Part shown: piece after piece, positions 9,049 through 16,623 of the stretch
Layout: every line of letters starts with the position of its first letter
Numbering within the stretch: the stretch's first letter is position 1
NCBI GenBank assembly: GCA_003162475.1
Contig: PMOI01000017.1
Location: forward strand, 150,084 to 214,083
Direction: 5' to 3'
DNA from: Acidimicrobiaceae bacterium
Lineage (GTDB): Bacteria; Actinomycetota; Acidimicrobiia; Acidimicrobiales; RAAP-2
Length of the DNA stretch: 64,000 nt
Notes under the pieces: generated by a model
Databases searched by the model: none
What the model was told of the DNA's origin: nothing
The model's input: the letters and a program-made list of their open reading frames with translations, nothing else
Translations under genes and position numbers: made by a program

Positions 9049-10001
9049 TGCCCGATCACACTCGTGTCCTTATCATCGGCTCGGGTCCGGCCGGACTAAC
9101 AGCGGCCATTTACGCCGCTCGGGCCCAGTTGACCCCCATCGTCATCGAAGGTGAGCCCTCTTCGACGAGTGACCAGCCTGGCGGCCAGCTCATGCTCACC
9201 ACCGACGTTGAGAACTATCCCGGTTTTCCAGAGGCGATCACAGGCCCCGATCTCATGATGAAGATGCGCGAACAAGCAATGCGCTTCGGCGCCGATCTTC
9301 GCGTGGAGAAGGTGCACAAACTCGACACCACCGTTCGCCCCTTTCGTGCGTGGCTGGCCGGCGACGTGGAGCCGAGCATCACCGCCGACGCCGTGATCCT
9401 GGCGACCGGCGCACGCTCGCTCATGTTGAACGTGCCCGGCGAAGAGCAGTACTTGAGCCACGGACTCTCCACGTGCGCCACCTGTGACGGCTTCTTCTTC
9501 CGTGGTCAGGACATCGCCGTCGTCGGCGGCGGCGACTCGGCCCTCGAAGAGGCACTCTTTCTCACACGCTTCGCGTCGAGCGTCACACTGATCCATCGAC
9601 GCGACTCCCTTCGTGCGTCGAAGATCATGCAAGAGCGCGCCTTCGCCAACGAGAAGATTCGTTTTGAGTGGAACACCCAGGTCACCGAGGTCTTCGGCAG
9701 CGACAAGGTCATGGGCCTCAAGGTTCGCGACACGTTGAGTGACGAAGAGCGCGTCCTGCTGGTGACGGGCGTGTTCGTCGCGATTGGCCACGTCCCGAAT
9801 ACCACGCTCGTCACCGGTCAAGTCGATCTGCACGAGAACGGCTACGTGCGTACCGGCATGGGCTCGTACACCAACATTGACGGTCTCTTCGCCGCCGGCG
9901 ACGTCCAAGATGACGTCTATCGCCAGGCCGTGACCTCGGCCGGATCGGGCTGTATAGCGGCGATTGACGCCGAACGGTGGCTCGAAGTGCAAGGGATTTA
10001 G
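9048..10001 (+). CDS. trxB: Thioredoxin reductase
   Basis: Protein of 317 residues. It is an FAD/NADPH flavoenzyme that reduces thioredoxin. The FAD-binding [16 protein letters not shown] motif is at about residues 11-26, the redox-active Cys pair at CATC (in [11 protein letters not shown]), and the NADPH-binding [13 protein letters not shown] loop follows. The C-terminal FAD motif [23 protein letters not shown] is present. ATG 9048 is used because it sits behind an AAGGAAG ribosome-binding site and overlaps the previous stop (TAATG); an earlier in-frame start would overlap the upstream gene by 90 bases. It precedes trxA by 55 bp, as in many actinobacteria. Confidence 0.95.
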   Translation: MPDHTRVLIIGSGPAGLTAAIYAARAQLTPIVIEGEPSSTSDQPGGQLMLTTDVENYPGFPEAITGPDLMMKMREQAMRFGADLRVEKVHKLDTTVRPFRAWLAGDVEPSITADAVILATGARSLMLNVPGEEQYLSHGLSTCATCDGFFFRGQDIAVVGGGDSALEEALFLTRFASSVTLIHRRDSLRASKIMQERAFANEKIRFEWNTQVTEVFGSDKVMGLKVRDTLSDEERVLLVTGVFVAIGHVPNTTLVTGQVDLHENGYVRTGMGSYTNIDGLFAAGDVQDDVYRQAVTSAGSGCIAAIDAERWLEVQGI

Positions 10002-10056
10002 GCCTCGTCGCTAAAGTGGCTGTTGCGGCGCCGAAGAGGCGTTCTAGGAGGTACAC

Positions 10057-10383
10057 ATGCGCGAGAACATCACGACACTGACCGATGCGACCTTCGAAGA
10101 GGCAATCGGTTCGTCCGAAAAGCCCATTCTGGTGGACTTTTGGGCCGAATGGTGTGGTCCGTGTAAGACGATTGCTCCCATCCTGGAAGAGCTCGCGGTG
10201 GAGCAGTCGGACAAGTTCGCCATTGGCAAGTTGGACGTTGACGTGAACGTCGCGACCGCCACCAAATTCTCTGTGATGAGCATCCCGACGCTTTTGCTGT
10301 TCAAAGACGGCGAGGTCATCGCCCGACTTGTCGGCGCAAAGCCCAAGGGCGCTCTTCTGCAAGAGATTACTTCGAACCTGTAG
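10057..10383 (+). CDS. trxA: Thioredoxin
   Basis: Protein of 108 residues, the standard thioredoxin length. The active site [13 protein letters not shown] is intact (WCGPC), and the cis-proline loop [15 protein letters not shown] and conserved GAKPKGAL follow. It is a cytosolic dithiol reductant for ribonucleotide reductase, peroxiredoxins and others, recycled by the adjacent TrxB. An ideal ribosome-binding site (AGGAGG, six bases before ATG 10057) suggests strong translation. The stop codon at 10381-10383 lies within an open frame that continues into the CwlM-like gene, so the two are tightly spaced. Confidence 0.96.
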   Translation: MRENITTLTDATFEEAIGSSEKPILVDFWAEWCGPCKTIAPILEELAVEQSDKFAIGKLDVDVNVATATKFSVMSIPTLLLFKDGEVIARLVGAKPKGALLQEITSNL

Positions 10384-10388
10384 TTCAC

Positions 10389-11336
10389 CTGACCTTCGAA
10401 TCACTACGCCCTGGCGCCACGGGCCCTCGTGTTCGCGAACTCAAAGAACGCCTGAGCGCCCTCGCGCTCAGCGCAACCAACGAAGGTGACGACGTCTTTG
10501 ACGCCGAGGTCGTGGCCCTCGTCGAAGCCTTTCAACGCTCTCGCGGGCTGCCCTTGACGGGGGTCGTCGACCAAACAACGTGGGAACGACTCGAAGAGGC
10601 ACGCTGGGATCTCGGTCAGCGTCTCTTGTACCTCACGAGTCCGCAACTTCGCGGTGACGACGTCGCCGAACTACAAGTACTCCTCGCCCAACTCGGCTTT
10701 AACCCTGGACGCATCGACGGCATCTTTGGCACAGTGTCGGCCGAGGCGCTGTGCGAGTTTCAACGTAACTGTGCACTTGAACCTTGCGGCACGTTAACGA
10801 AGGCGACGCTCTTGGCCCTCCGGCGCGTGCGCGCGACCAACGCCAATCGCAGCCTGGTGACCGACGCTCGCGATCTCGCCGGGTTCGATCCCCTGCGGGT
10901 GGGTTCGGTCCTCCTCTGTGGCGAGGGTCCCTTGGCGAACGAACTCGAGCGAACCCTCGGTGGCGTCAATCTCGTCCACGTCCTGCTTGACACCTCCCAA
11001 GAAGAGGCGGCGCTGTTCGCCAACACCCACGACGTCGCGCTGGTGTTGTCCTTCCAAACCCTCGAACACGTCGAAGGCATTCACCTGCACTATTGGGCCA
11101 ACTACCGGTCCCACTCTCACCGAGGTGAGATTCTCGCGAGCTCCCTCGCATCGTTCCTCGCCCACTTACCCGACGTCCCGAGGGTCGAAGTGACGGGTAT
11201 GGCGTTGCCGATCCTGCGCGAGACGTCGATGACCACCTTGCACGTCGAGCACGGCGATATCGCTGAACAGGTACTTCACCAAGTCATCACCGCTTTAGAG
11301 GGCGTGGTCGAGCAAGTTATCCACAGATTTCAGTAG
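10389..11336 (+). CDS. CwlM-like peptidoglycan-binding pseudo-amidase (start uncertain)
   Basis: From GTG 10512 the frame gives 274 residues, but coding similarity clearly starts earlier: codons from about 10389 encode RVRELKERLSALAL...VVALVEAFQRSRGLPLTG, the first half of a PG_binding_1 domain. A second such domain follows (DVAELQVLLAQLGFNPGRIDGIFG). The C-terminal half resembles an N-acetylmuramoyl-L-alanine amidase fold but has no recognisable zinc His/Glu set. That matches M. tuberculosis CwlM (Rv3915), a non-catalytic PknB substrate that controls MurA and MurJ, at the same place after trxA and before parB. No ATG, GTG or TTG lies in frame between the trxA stop and 10512. CTG 10389 is the best candidate start, but I cannot prove it. 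The function is an inference from synteny and domains. Confidence 0.72.
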   Translation: MTFESLRPGATGPRVRELKERLSALALSATNEGDDVFDAEVVALVEAFQRSRGLPLTGVVDQTTWERLEEARWDLGQRLLYLTSPQLRGDDVAELQVLLAQLGFNPGRIDGIFGTVSAEALCEFQRNCALEPCGTLTKATLLALRRVRATNANRSLVTDARDLAGFDPLRVGSVLLCGEGPLANELERTLGGVNLVHVLLDTSQEEAALFANTHDVALVLSFQTLEHVEGIHLHYWANYRSHSHRGEILASSLASFLAHLPDVPRVEVTGMALPILRETSMTTLHVEHGDIAEQVLHQVITALEGVVEQVIHRFQ

Positions 11337-11420
11337 AAATACCATTTCAAAACTGCCTATTTAGAGGGCAAATACCCTTGAATTAGGCCGAAAATGAAGT
11401 AACCCACAACTTCATCCACA
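11317..11420. promoter_or_regulatory. DnaA-box cluster in AT-rich cwlM-parB junction
   Basis: A perfect DnaA box TTATCCACA lies at 11317-11325, in the last codons of the cwlM-like gene. A one-mismatch box TCATCCACA is at 11412-11420 and a two-mismatch TAACCCACA at 11400-11408. The sequence from 11337 to 11472 is visibly AT-richer than its surroundings and contains the repeated word GAAGGTTGA near 11455-11470. No coding frame was seen. It could be an accessory DnaA-binding (titration or second origin) element; no terminator hairpin was evident despite the convergent genes. Confidence 0.5.
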
Positions 11421-11472
11421 ACTTGGGGAAAACTTCAACAAGAGGGTTAAGTTGAAGGTTGAAGGTTGATGG

Positions 11473-12399
11473 TCACTTAGGCTTCGCGATCGCGCTATAG
11501 AGCCGCTCGAGGTCGTCAAGGTCCGCAAAGTCAATGATTATACGGCCATTGCGCCCTTTTAGGTCTACATGGACGCGCGTGTCAAGGTAGCTTTCGAGGA
11601 GTACTTCGAGCTCAGCGACGCTGGCGTCGGGTACTGGACGAAGTCTTGGTGCGCCGTCGGGGGTCTTCGCGGCGGCGTCCGCCGTCACGAGGGGCCTTGG
11701 TTCGAGGAAGGTTTTGACGGTCTCCTCCGTCGCGCGAACTGAGAGTTCATTCTTAATCACCCTCGCGACCATGGTCGCTTGAGCGTTCGGATCGCTGACC
11801 GCCAACAGCGCTCGCGCGTGACCGGCCGTGATCTGAGAAGACGCGAGCGCGCTCTGAGCAACATCCCCTAGCTGCAATAGTCGCAACGTATTCGTAACAT
11901 AAGCACGACTCTTACCCACACGCTGGGCGACCTGGTCGTGCGTCAAGTCGAACTCGTCAACGAGCTGCTGGTAGGCCGCTGCTTCTTCGAGAGCATGGAG
12001 GTCCACTCGATGAAGGTTCTCGACGACCGCTTGTTCGAGTGAAAGCCGGTCGTTGACGTCATCTTGGAGAAGGACCGGCACCAACTCAAGTTTCGCGATG
12101 GCCGCTGCCCGCCAGCGGCGCTCTCCGGCGATCAACTCGTACTTGTCGGGTTCACCTTCCACCGGTCGAACAATGATGGGCTGGAGGACACCGAGTTCTG
12201 CGACGGACGCGGCCAATGTCTTCAGACTGTCGTCGTTAAAGGTCTTTCGAGGTTGAAACTGATTCGGACGAATCGAATCGACGGGCACCATCCTCAGAGG
12301 TCCGGAGGATGGAACGTCGCTAGCTGCGTCGTTCGACGCGGCACTGTTGTCGGGGATGAGGGCTCCAAGCCCTTTCCCCAAACCTGGTTTTCTAGCCAT
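11473..12399 (-). CDS. parB: Chromosome partitioning protein ParB
   Basis: Protein of 308 residues. It is a CTPase clamp that loads at parS and spreads along DNA to build the segregation complex. The N-terminal basic segment (RKPGLGKGLGALIP) is typical of ParA stimulation. The CTP-binding motifs follow: IRPNQFQPRKTF, then ELIAGERRWRAAAIAKL and ENLHRVDLHALEEAAAYQQL. The helix-turn-helix (DQVAQRVGKSRAYVTNTLRLLQL) recognises parS. The C-terminal dimerisation region ends in an FADLDDLERLY helix. ATG 12397-12399 overlaps the end of parA by eight bases. Eight parS sites lie less than 2 kb away, upstream of parA. Confidence 0.96.
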   Translation of the reverse strand: MARKPGLGKGLGALIPDNSAASNDAASDVPSSGPLRMVPVDSIRPNQFQPRKTFNDDSLKTLAASVAELGVLQPIIVRPVEGEPDKYELIAGERRWRAAAIAKLELVPVLLQDDVNDRLSLEQAVVENLHRVDLHALEEAAAYQQLVDEFDLTHDQVAQRVGKSRAYVTNTLRLLQLGDVAQSALASSQITAGHARALLAVSDPNAQATMVARVIKNELSVRATEETVKTFLEPRPLVTADAAAKTPDGAPRLRPVPDASVAELEVLLESYLDTRVHVDLKGRNGRIIIDFADLDDLERLYSAIAKPK

Positions 12400-13165
12400 T
12401 AATAAGCTCCTCTGCTAGCGCTCGGTACGCCTTGGCGCCCTTAGACGATGGATCGAACACGGTGATTGGTTGGCCAAAGGACGGAGCTTCGGCCAGGCGA
12501 ACGGTGCGAGGAACAACGGTCCGACAAAGCTCGTTCTCGAAATGCTTCTTGACTTCCTTGGCCACGTCGACGGATAGCGTGTTTCGCGAGTCGTACATAG
12601 TCAAGATGACCTTGGTGATTTTAAGTTCAGGATTGAGATTTTTTTGAACGAGATCAACTATTCGCTGCAACTGGGTGAGCCCCTCAAGGGCGTAAAACTC
12701 GGTCTGAACAGGCACCATGATGTCCGTCGCCGCGGCGAAGGCGTTAATCGTGATGAGACCCAACGACGGGGGACAGTCGATGAAAATGTAGTCAAACTCC
12801 CCTTCCACTGAACTAATTGCCTTTTTCAGGCGTAGCTCGCGGGAAATTACCTGCGTGAGTTCCTGTTCGACTCCCGCGAGATCAAGAGTCGCCGGAGCCA
12901 CGAAAAGGTTGTTAAACCCTGTGGGTTCGACGATGTCGACCATGGGAACGTCGTTCAAGAGGACGTCGTATACCGAACGCTCGAACCTACGGCCGTCAAC
13001 GCCCAGGCCGGTGGTGGCATTTCCTTGGGGATCTAGGTCTACGACAAGTACTCTCTTGCCCCGTTCAGCCAGTGCCGCACCCAATGAAATTGTGGTCGTA
13101 GTCTTGCCGACGCCCCCTTTTTGGTTGGCTACAGCAAATATCTTCATTGTGCTGGCGTCCGCCAT
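12392..13165 (-). CDS. parA: Chromosome partitioning ATPase ParA
   Basis: Protein of 257 residues from ATG 13163-13165. It is a deviant Walker A ATPase that forms a DNA-bound gradient pulling ParB-parS complexes apart. The motif KGGVGKTTTTISLGAALA is near the N-terminus, Walker A' is at VLVVDLDPQGNATTGLG, and Walker B is FIDCPPSLGLITINA. The upstream frame is open to 13378 but passes through a parS site and does not look like protein. ATG 13165 has a purine-rich GGGAAGAGG just upstream; ATG 13147 (MKIFAVANQKGG) is the alternative. It is co-transcribed with parB through an eight-base overlap. The parA leader contains parS 1, which could allow ParB autoregulation. Confidence 0.95.
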   Translation of the reverse strand: MADASTMKIFAVANQKGGVGKTTTTISLGAALAERGKRVLVVDLDPQGNATTGLGVDGRRFERSVYDVLLNDVPMVDIVEPTGFNNLFVAPATLDLAGVEQELTQVISRELRLKKAISSVEGEFDYIFIDCPPSLGLITINAFAAATDIMVPVQTEFYALEGLTQLQRIVDLVQKNLNPELKITKVILTMYDSRNTLSVDVAKEVKKHFENELCRTVVPRTVRLAEAPSFGQPITVFDPSSKGAKAYRALAEELING

Positions 13166-13252
13166 GAGCCTCTTCCCGACCGTAGGTACGTACCGACACT
13201 GCGTCGAACCACTGCCATTCAACTCGGTTTTCGCCTGGCCGTCAAGTACTAA

Positions 13253-13268
13253 TGTTTCACGTGAAACA
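13253..13268. promoter_or_regulatory. parS: parS 1 (perfect)
   Basis: Perfect TGTTTCACGTGAAACA, flanked by A and T to give an 18-bp palindrome at 13252-13269. It lies 88 bp upstream of the chosen parA start, inside the parA leader. Confidence 0.92.
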
Positions 13269-13383
13269 TTCAGGTCGACGATTGAGCCCTTGATTTGCGC
13301 GAAAGGAACTACCGGCCTAAGACTATTAATTGCAAGTGTTTCGCCAGAATTGAGCTGAGAAACTTCCCAAAACGCCACTCGAA

Positions 13384-13399
13384 TGTTTCACGTGAAACA
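13384..13399. promoter_or_regulatory. parS: parS 2 (perfect)
   Basis: Perfect copy, 131 bp from parS 1, the only interval that departs from about 118 bp. Confidence 0.92.
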
Positions 13400-13500
13400 T
13401 TCTGGAAGAGTCCCCGGGAGCCCGTGGAAGACCCCCAACCCGAAGTCTCGATTCCTCTTTCACAAGATCCAGCGGAGGTGTCGACGGACTACTCCGGGAA

Positions 13501-13516
13501 CGTTTCACGTGAAACA
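13501..13516. promoter_or_regulatory. parS: parS 3 (one mismatch)
   Basis: CGTTTCACGTGAAACA; the first base is C instead of T. The core TTTCACGTGAAA is intact. Confidence 0.88.
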
Positions 13517-13634
13517 TCGAGATAGCGGTTTTCGCGAGGGTCATGAGAAGGGTAATCCCAATTCTTATGACGTACTCCCCCAGCTGTCGATCATTTCAAC
13601 CTACTGAGTTCTCAGAATTGTTTCACGTGAAACA
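13517..13634. repeat. Type-A repeat unit, copy 1 of 2
   Basis: This 118-bp unit is almost identical to 13988-14105, 471 bp away. Only a handful of substitutions separate them. Both begin TCGAGATAGCGGTTTTCGCG and end in a perfect parS. The two copies bracket the B-type block, giving an A-B'-B-B-A order. Confidence 0.85.
13619..13634. promoter_or_regulatory. parS: parS 4 (perfect)
   Basis: Perfect copy closing the first type-A repeat unit. Confidence 0.92.
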
Positions 13635-13734
13635 TCGCTAAAGGGTCCTCATTGGCTCAGGTTGACCAGTTGGCTTGGTCGACAAGTCGAATTTCACAGA
13701 GCGCTGGCTGGGAGCCGCATGACTTAGCGGGGAA

Positions 13735-13750
13735 TGTTTCACGTGAAATA
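13735..13750. promoter_or_regulatory. parS: parS 5 (one mismatch)
   Basis: TGTTTCACGTGAAATA; C to T at position 15. It precedes the tandem type-B units. Confidence 0.88.
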
Positions 13751-13852
13751 TGATTTACGATTCTCCTCGCCTCCTGAAGGTCCGATCATCCACAGACTGT
13801 AGGTCTCAACTTCCGAGGTTCCGTTGGGGGAGCCGGATGATCTAATCGGGAA

Positions 13853-13868
13853 TGTTTCACGTGAAACA
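13853..13868. promoter_or_regulatory. parS: parS 6 (perfect)
   Basis: Perfect copy closing the first type-B unit. Confidence 0.92.
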
Positions 13869-13971
13869 TGATTTACGATCCGCCTCGCCTCCTGAAGGTC
13901 CGATCATCCACAGACTGTAGGTCTCAACTCTCCGAGGTTCCGTTGGGGGAGCCGGATGATCTAATCGGGAA

Positions 13972-13987
13972 TGTTTCACGTGGAACA
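13972..13987. promoter_or_regulatory. parS: parS 7 (one mismatch)
   Basis: TGTTTCACGTGGAACA; A to G at position 12, inside the right arm, so possibly the weakest of the eight. Confidence 0.86.
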
Positions 13988-14105
13988 TCGAGATAGCGGT
14001 TTTCGCGAGGGTCTTGAGAAGGGTAATCCCAATTCTTATGACTTACTCCCCCAACCGTCGATCATTTCAACCCATTGAGTTCTCAGAATTGTTTCACGTG
14101 AAACA
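13988..14105. repeat. Type-A repeat unit, copy 2 of 2
   Basis: Second copy of the unit at 13517-13634, directly abutting the 3' end of rsmG. Confidence 0.85.
14090..14105. promoter_or_regulatory. parS: parS 8 (perfect)
   Basis: Perfect copy that touches the rsmG stop codon at 14106. Confidence 0.92.
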
Positions 14106-14729
14106 TCAAAAAAGTGGTTTTTTCTTCGGAGTTCCCGACGGCCGGGGGTATTCACGAGCAGTAGGTTTCTCTTTTACCAGGACCTCATACGCGGTGCCGT
14201 ACCGTGAACGCCCCTGAGCCACGAGGCCCAGAAGGCCTAATCCCTTTTCGCTCCAACGCTCTGCGGACCGCTCTCCAGGAGGTTCTGAGACAATGAGGAC
14301 TCCCCCAACCCTTAGAAACCTCACCGCACACTCTGCGGTCACTGCTGGTGGTCCGAAGGAACGAGCCGTTACGAGGTCGAACTTTCCCTCCAATTCGGGC
14401 CACCGAGCGGCGTCCTCAGCGCGAGCAACCACCACTTCACCTGTTTCCGGCGCACCTGGCCACGCGAGGACCTCCTTCAGGAAGTTGCTCCTCTTCCCCA
14501 TGGAATCGAGGAAAACCTCGTGGCAGCGCCAGCGATCGAGGAGAACAAGTCCAGGTAGACCCCCGCCGCTTCCGAGATCGAGGAGATCCGAAGGGGGAGT
14601 CGAACGCAGCGCTTCCCAGCAAAGAGCAAAACCTTGAGCGTGTGAGATTTGCGGCTCAATCGCCTGTGGGCCTAAAAAACCCCGCGCCCTCGATTCCTCG
14701 AGGGCGCGGGGCAACCAATCATTTGTCAC
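14106..14729 (-). CDS. rsmG: 16S rRNA (guanine-527-N7) methyltransferase RsmG
   Basis: From GTG 14727-14729 the protein has 207 residues. It methylates N7 of G527 in 16S rRNA with S-adenosylmethionine. The SAM motif DLLDLGSGGGLPGLVLLDRW is clear, followed by FLDSMGKRSNFL, VVVARAEDAAR and the motif-IV-like FDLVTARSFGPP. The N-terminal segment LEESRARGFLGPQAIEPQISHAQGF resembles Acidimicrobiia RsmG as I recall it. A frame open to 14777 would overlap jag by 41 bases. A strong intrinsic terminator lies within codons 6-19, an odd position that should reduce read-through from jag into rsmG. Its stop touches the parS array, so rsmG and parA are not a tight operon here. Confidence 0.87.
   Translation of the reverse strand: MTNDWLPRALEESRARGFLGPQAIEPQISHAQGFALCWEALRSTPPSDLLDLGSGGGLPGLVLLDRWRCHEVFLDSMGKRSNFLKEVLAWPGAPETGEVVVARAEDAARWPELEGKFDLVTARSFGPPAVTAECAVRFLRVGGVLIVSEPPGERSAERWSEKGLGLLGLVAQGRSRYGTAYEVLVKEKPTAREYPRPSGTPKKKPLF
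14674..14711 (-). terminator. Intrinsic terminator embedded in the rsmG 5' coding region
   Basis: A perfect 14-bp stem (14680-14693 pairing with 14698-14711), a four-base loop and six A residues at 14674-14679 form, on the minus strand, a GC-rich hairpin followed by U6. It lies 26 bp past the jag stop, as expected for the end of the rpmH-rnpA-yidD-yidC-jag operon, yet it overlaps codons of rsmG. Confidence 0.85.
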
Positions 14730-14736
14730 GTAGTCA

Positions 14737-15594
14737 TTATGCCGGAGAGACCACCACAAAGCGACGAGGGTCTTCACCTTCTGAACGCGTCACGACGCTC
14801 TCGCTCTCGGAAAGAGCGTCGTGGACGGCTTTACGGTCGGCTGCCGACATCGGTTCAAGAGCACGCTCTTCACCAGTTTCAACGACATCCGAGGCCACTT
14901 GCTGGGCAAACCGGCCGAGCGCTGCTACGCGGCGCTCGCGGTACTGAGCGACGTCTACCAAGATCCGGTCGGTTCGACTGGGGCTCTTTGACTGCACCAC
15001 GGTGCGCGTCACTTCCTGGAGGGCCTGCAGCGTCGATCCGCGTGGTCCCACCAGAACACCTAGTTCCGTTGCGGGGTTCGCGTTTACTGACAACTCCACG
15101 GTCTCCGCGTCTATCTCTTTCACCGAGACTTCCGCCGTAATCTCCATCGACGCCAGGAGCCCTACGAGGAACTCCTTCGCGATAGCACCTTGCTCGGCGA
15201 GCGAAATACCCTCTGCCATACTGTCCTCCTTCGATGGACTCTTTTCAGACTTCTGGTTCCTTGGGTTGGACGACGATCGTGCCGAACTTCTTTCCTTCTC
15301 AGGACGAGGTTCGCCCTCGGGCTTCTTCTCGGCACGGGGTCGTTCGGTTCGTCCAGCGCTGTTGCGCGGACGGTCGTTTCGCTCGCCGCCTGAGCGACGC
15401 GAGCGCTTCGGGCGAGGCCCGCTGGGACGAACGCGTGCGCGAACTCGAGCTTCGCCGCGAATCCGTCCAAAGAGACCAGCTTTCGGTTCTTCGAGAACTT
15501 CAACCTCGGCGTCGTCGCGATGAACCCCTAAGTGCGCGAGCGCACGATCCATCGCCTCATCAACTGTCTTTCCTGTAGTTTCTACCCATTCCAT
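14737..15594 (-). CDS. jag: RNA-binding protein Jag (KhpB/EloR-like)
   Basis: Protein of 285 residues. A Jag-N domain is at about residues 1-55 (MEWVETTGKTVDEAMDRAL...GLFGRIRGEARVRARV). A low-complexity, highly charged linker of about 70 residues rich in Arg, Pro, Glu and Ser follows. The KH domain (about 130-205; GVLVGPRGSTLQALQEVTR) and R3H domain (about 205-285; RERRVAALGRFAQQVASDV) close the protein. These proteins bind RNA and influence cell elongation and division in Gram-positive bacteria. The start lies three bases after the yidC stop, the usual yidC-jag pairing. Confidence 0.92.
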   Translation of the reverse strand: MEWVETTGKTVDEAMDRALAHLGVHRDDAEVEVLEEPKAGLFGRIRGEARVRARVRPSGPRPKRSRRSGGERNDRPRNSAGRTERPRAEKKPEGEPRPEKERSSARSSSNPRNQKSEKSPSKEDSMAEGISLAEQGAIAKEFLVGLLASMEITAEVSVKEIDAETVELSVNANPATELGVLVGPRGSTLQALQEVTRTVVQSKSPSRTDRILVDVAQYRERRVAALGRFAQQVASDVVETGEERALEPMSAADRKAVHDALSESESVVTRSEGEDPRRFVVVSPA

Positions 15595-15597
15595 GGG

Positions 15598-16623
15598 TTA
15601 ACGCGCCTTTCTCTTCCGCTTCGCTTTCGAGCGAGGCTGACTTTGCGGTTTTGGTGCCGGTCGGGGCTGACTCTTTGACCGGTTATTCGATTTATTCGAT
15701 CGTGGCTGATTCGTTGGCTTGAGAGTTGAAGGTTTGACCTTGGGCTTCTCGACGATTTCACTGACGCCCTCGATCGGCTCGCCAGCGGGGATCTCTCGCT
15801 CGGTCTCAGGGACACGATTTTTGTTCGGGTTCGACACGCCTGTTCGGAACATGATGTCTTGAGTAATAATTCGTATCCCTGTAGAAATAATCATATACAA
15901 CACGACGGCGGCAGGGATCACCAGATAGAAGTATGCGAAAACAATCGGAAGCACTCGCTGCATCATCAATTGCTGTGACGGCATCGCCTGGCCGCGTTTG
16001 CGACTCAAGTTGTTCATCTGGGCCATCTGGAAGTACTGCATGCCTACGGCCACCGCGACGAAGATAAAGAAGGGAATCGAGGCGAGGGTCGAGCCGTGTG
16101 CGCTTAAGGGAAAGGGTCGAAGACTGAGGTCCATGCCCCAAACGTTGATGTGGCCCAATGAGTGAATGAGGTTCTCGTACATCTTTGAGGTGTGCGGGAT
16201 GTAGCGCGGCTGCGACGTGATGACGCCCGCCTTCGAGGTCACGGTGTGCGCCAAACCCTTGATGACACTGTAAAGAATGAAGAGGAATGGCGCCTGGAGC
16301 AACACGGGAAGACAACCGCCGAGAGGGTTCACTCCCTCTTCTCGGTACAACTTCATCATCTCGTCGTTCAACATCTGACGATTTTCGGGACCTTTGTACT
16401 TCTGTTGCAGCTTCTTGATCTCGGGCTGCAACCTCTGCATCGAGATCATGGAACGGGTGCTCTTCACCGTGAAGGGTGTCAATAGGCCCATGATGATGAC
16501 CGTCAGTAGGGCAATGGCGATGGCGTAGTTCGGAATTACACCGTAAAGAAAGGCCAGCAGCCACGCGACGGCGTGGAAGATTGGCTGGAAAATCCCACCA
16601 ACGAATTTGGTTAGTGAGTGCAT
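15598..16623 (-). CDS. yidC: Membrane protein insertase YidC
   Basis: Protein of 341 residues, an Oxa1/YidC-family insertase without the large periplasmic domain of Gram-negative YidC. The first membrane segment lies near FHAVAWLLAFLYGVIPNYAIAI. The conserved cytoplasmic hairpin STRSMISMQRLQPEIKKLQQKY and the region EEGVNPLGGCLPVLLQAPFLFILYSVI are plain. Three later hydrophobic segments follow (IPFFIFVAVAVGMQYFQ and two more). The C-terminal 80 residues are basic (SKSQPRPAPKPQSQPRSKAKRKRKAR), suited to ribosome binding. Its 5' end overlaps yidD by 13 bases and an AGGAG site lies nine bases upstream. Confidence 0.95.
   Translation of the reverse strand: MHSLTKFVGGIFQPIFHAVAWLLAFLYGVIPNYAIAIALLTVIIMGLLTPFTVKSTRSMISMQRLQPEIKKLQQKYKGPENRQMLNDEMMKLYREEGVNPLGGCLPVLLQAPFLFILYSVIKGLAHTVTSKAGVITSQPRYIPHTSKMYENLIHSLGHINVWGMDLSLRPFPLSAHGSTLASIPFFIFVAVAVGMQYFQMAQMNNLSRKRGQAMPSQQLMMQRVLPIVFAYFYLVIPAAVVLYMIISTGIRIITQDIMFRTGVSNPNKNRVPETEREIPAGEPIEGVSEIVEKPKVKPSTLKPTNQPRSNKSNNRSKSQPRPAPKPQSQPRSKAKRKRKAR

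Larger units (their letters stand above)
13751..13987. repeat. Tandem type-B repeat units (2 x about 118 bp)
   Basis: Two adjacent units (13751-13868 and 13869-13987) are nearly identical, both beginning around GATTTACGAT and ending in a parS site. Each holds a DnaA-box-like TCATCCACA (13786-13794 and 13904-13912). The unit at 13635-13750 shares only the last 35 or so bases and looks like an older, diverged copy. Confidence 0.85.
13253..14105. repeat. parS: Array of eight parS sites in about 118-bp repeat units
   Basis: Eight copies of the ParB-binding palindrome TGTTTCACGTGAAACA occur in this non-coding stretch, starting at 13253, 13384, 13501, 13619, 13735, 13853, 13972 and 14090. Intervals are 131, 117, 118, 116, 118, 119 and 118 bp. 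Five copies are perfect and three have one change. Each roughly 118-bp unit ends with a site, and several units are near-duplicates, so the array grew by unit duplication. It is the probable chromosomal centromere for the adjacent parAB genes. I see no credible protein-coding frame between 13269 and 14089; small frames starting MFHVKH only read through parS itself. Confidence 0.93.

Noticed and set aside
13253..14105. Regularly spaced repeats that could be read as a CRISPR array
   Set aside because: The repeated 16-bp palindrome is the ParB site, the spacing (about 118 bp) is far too long, the intervening DNA is itself repeated, and there are no cas genes.
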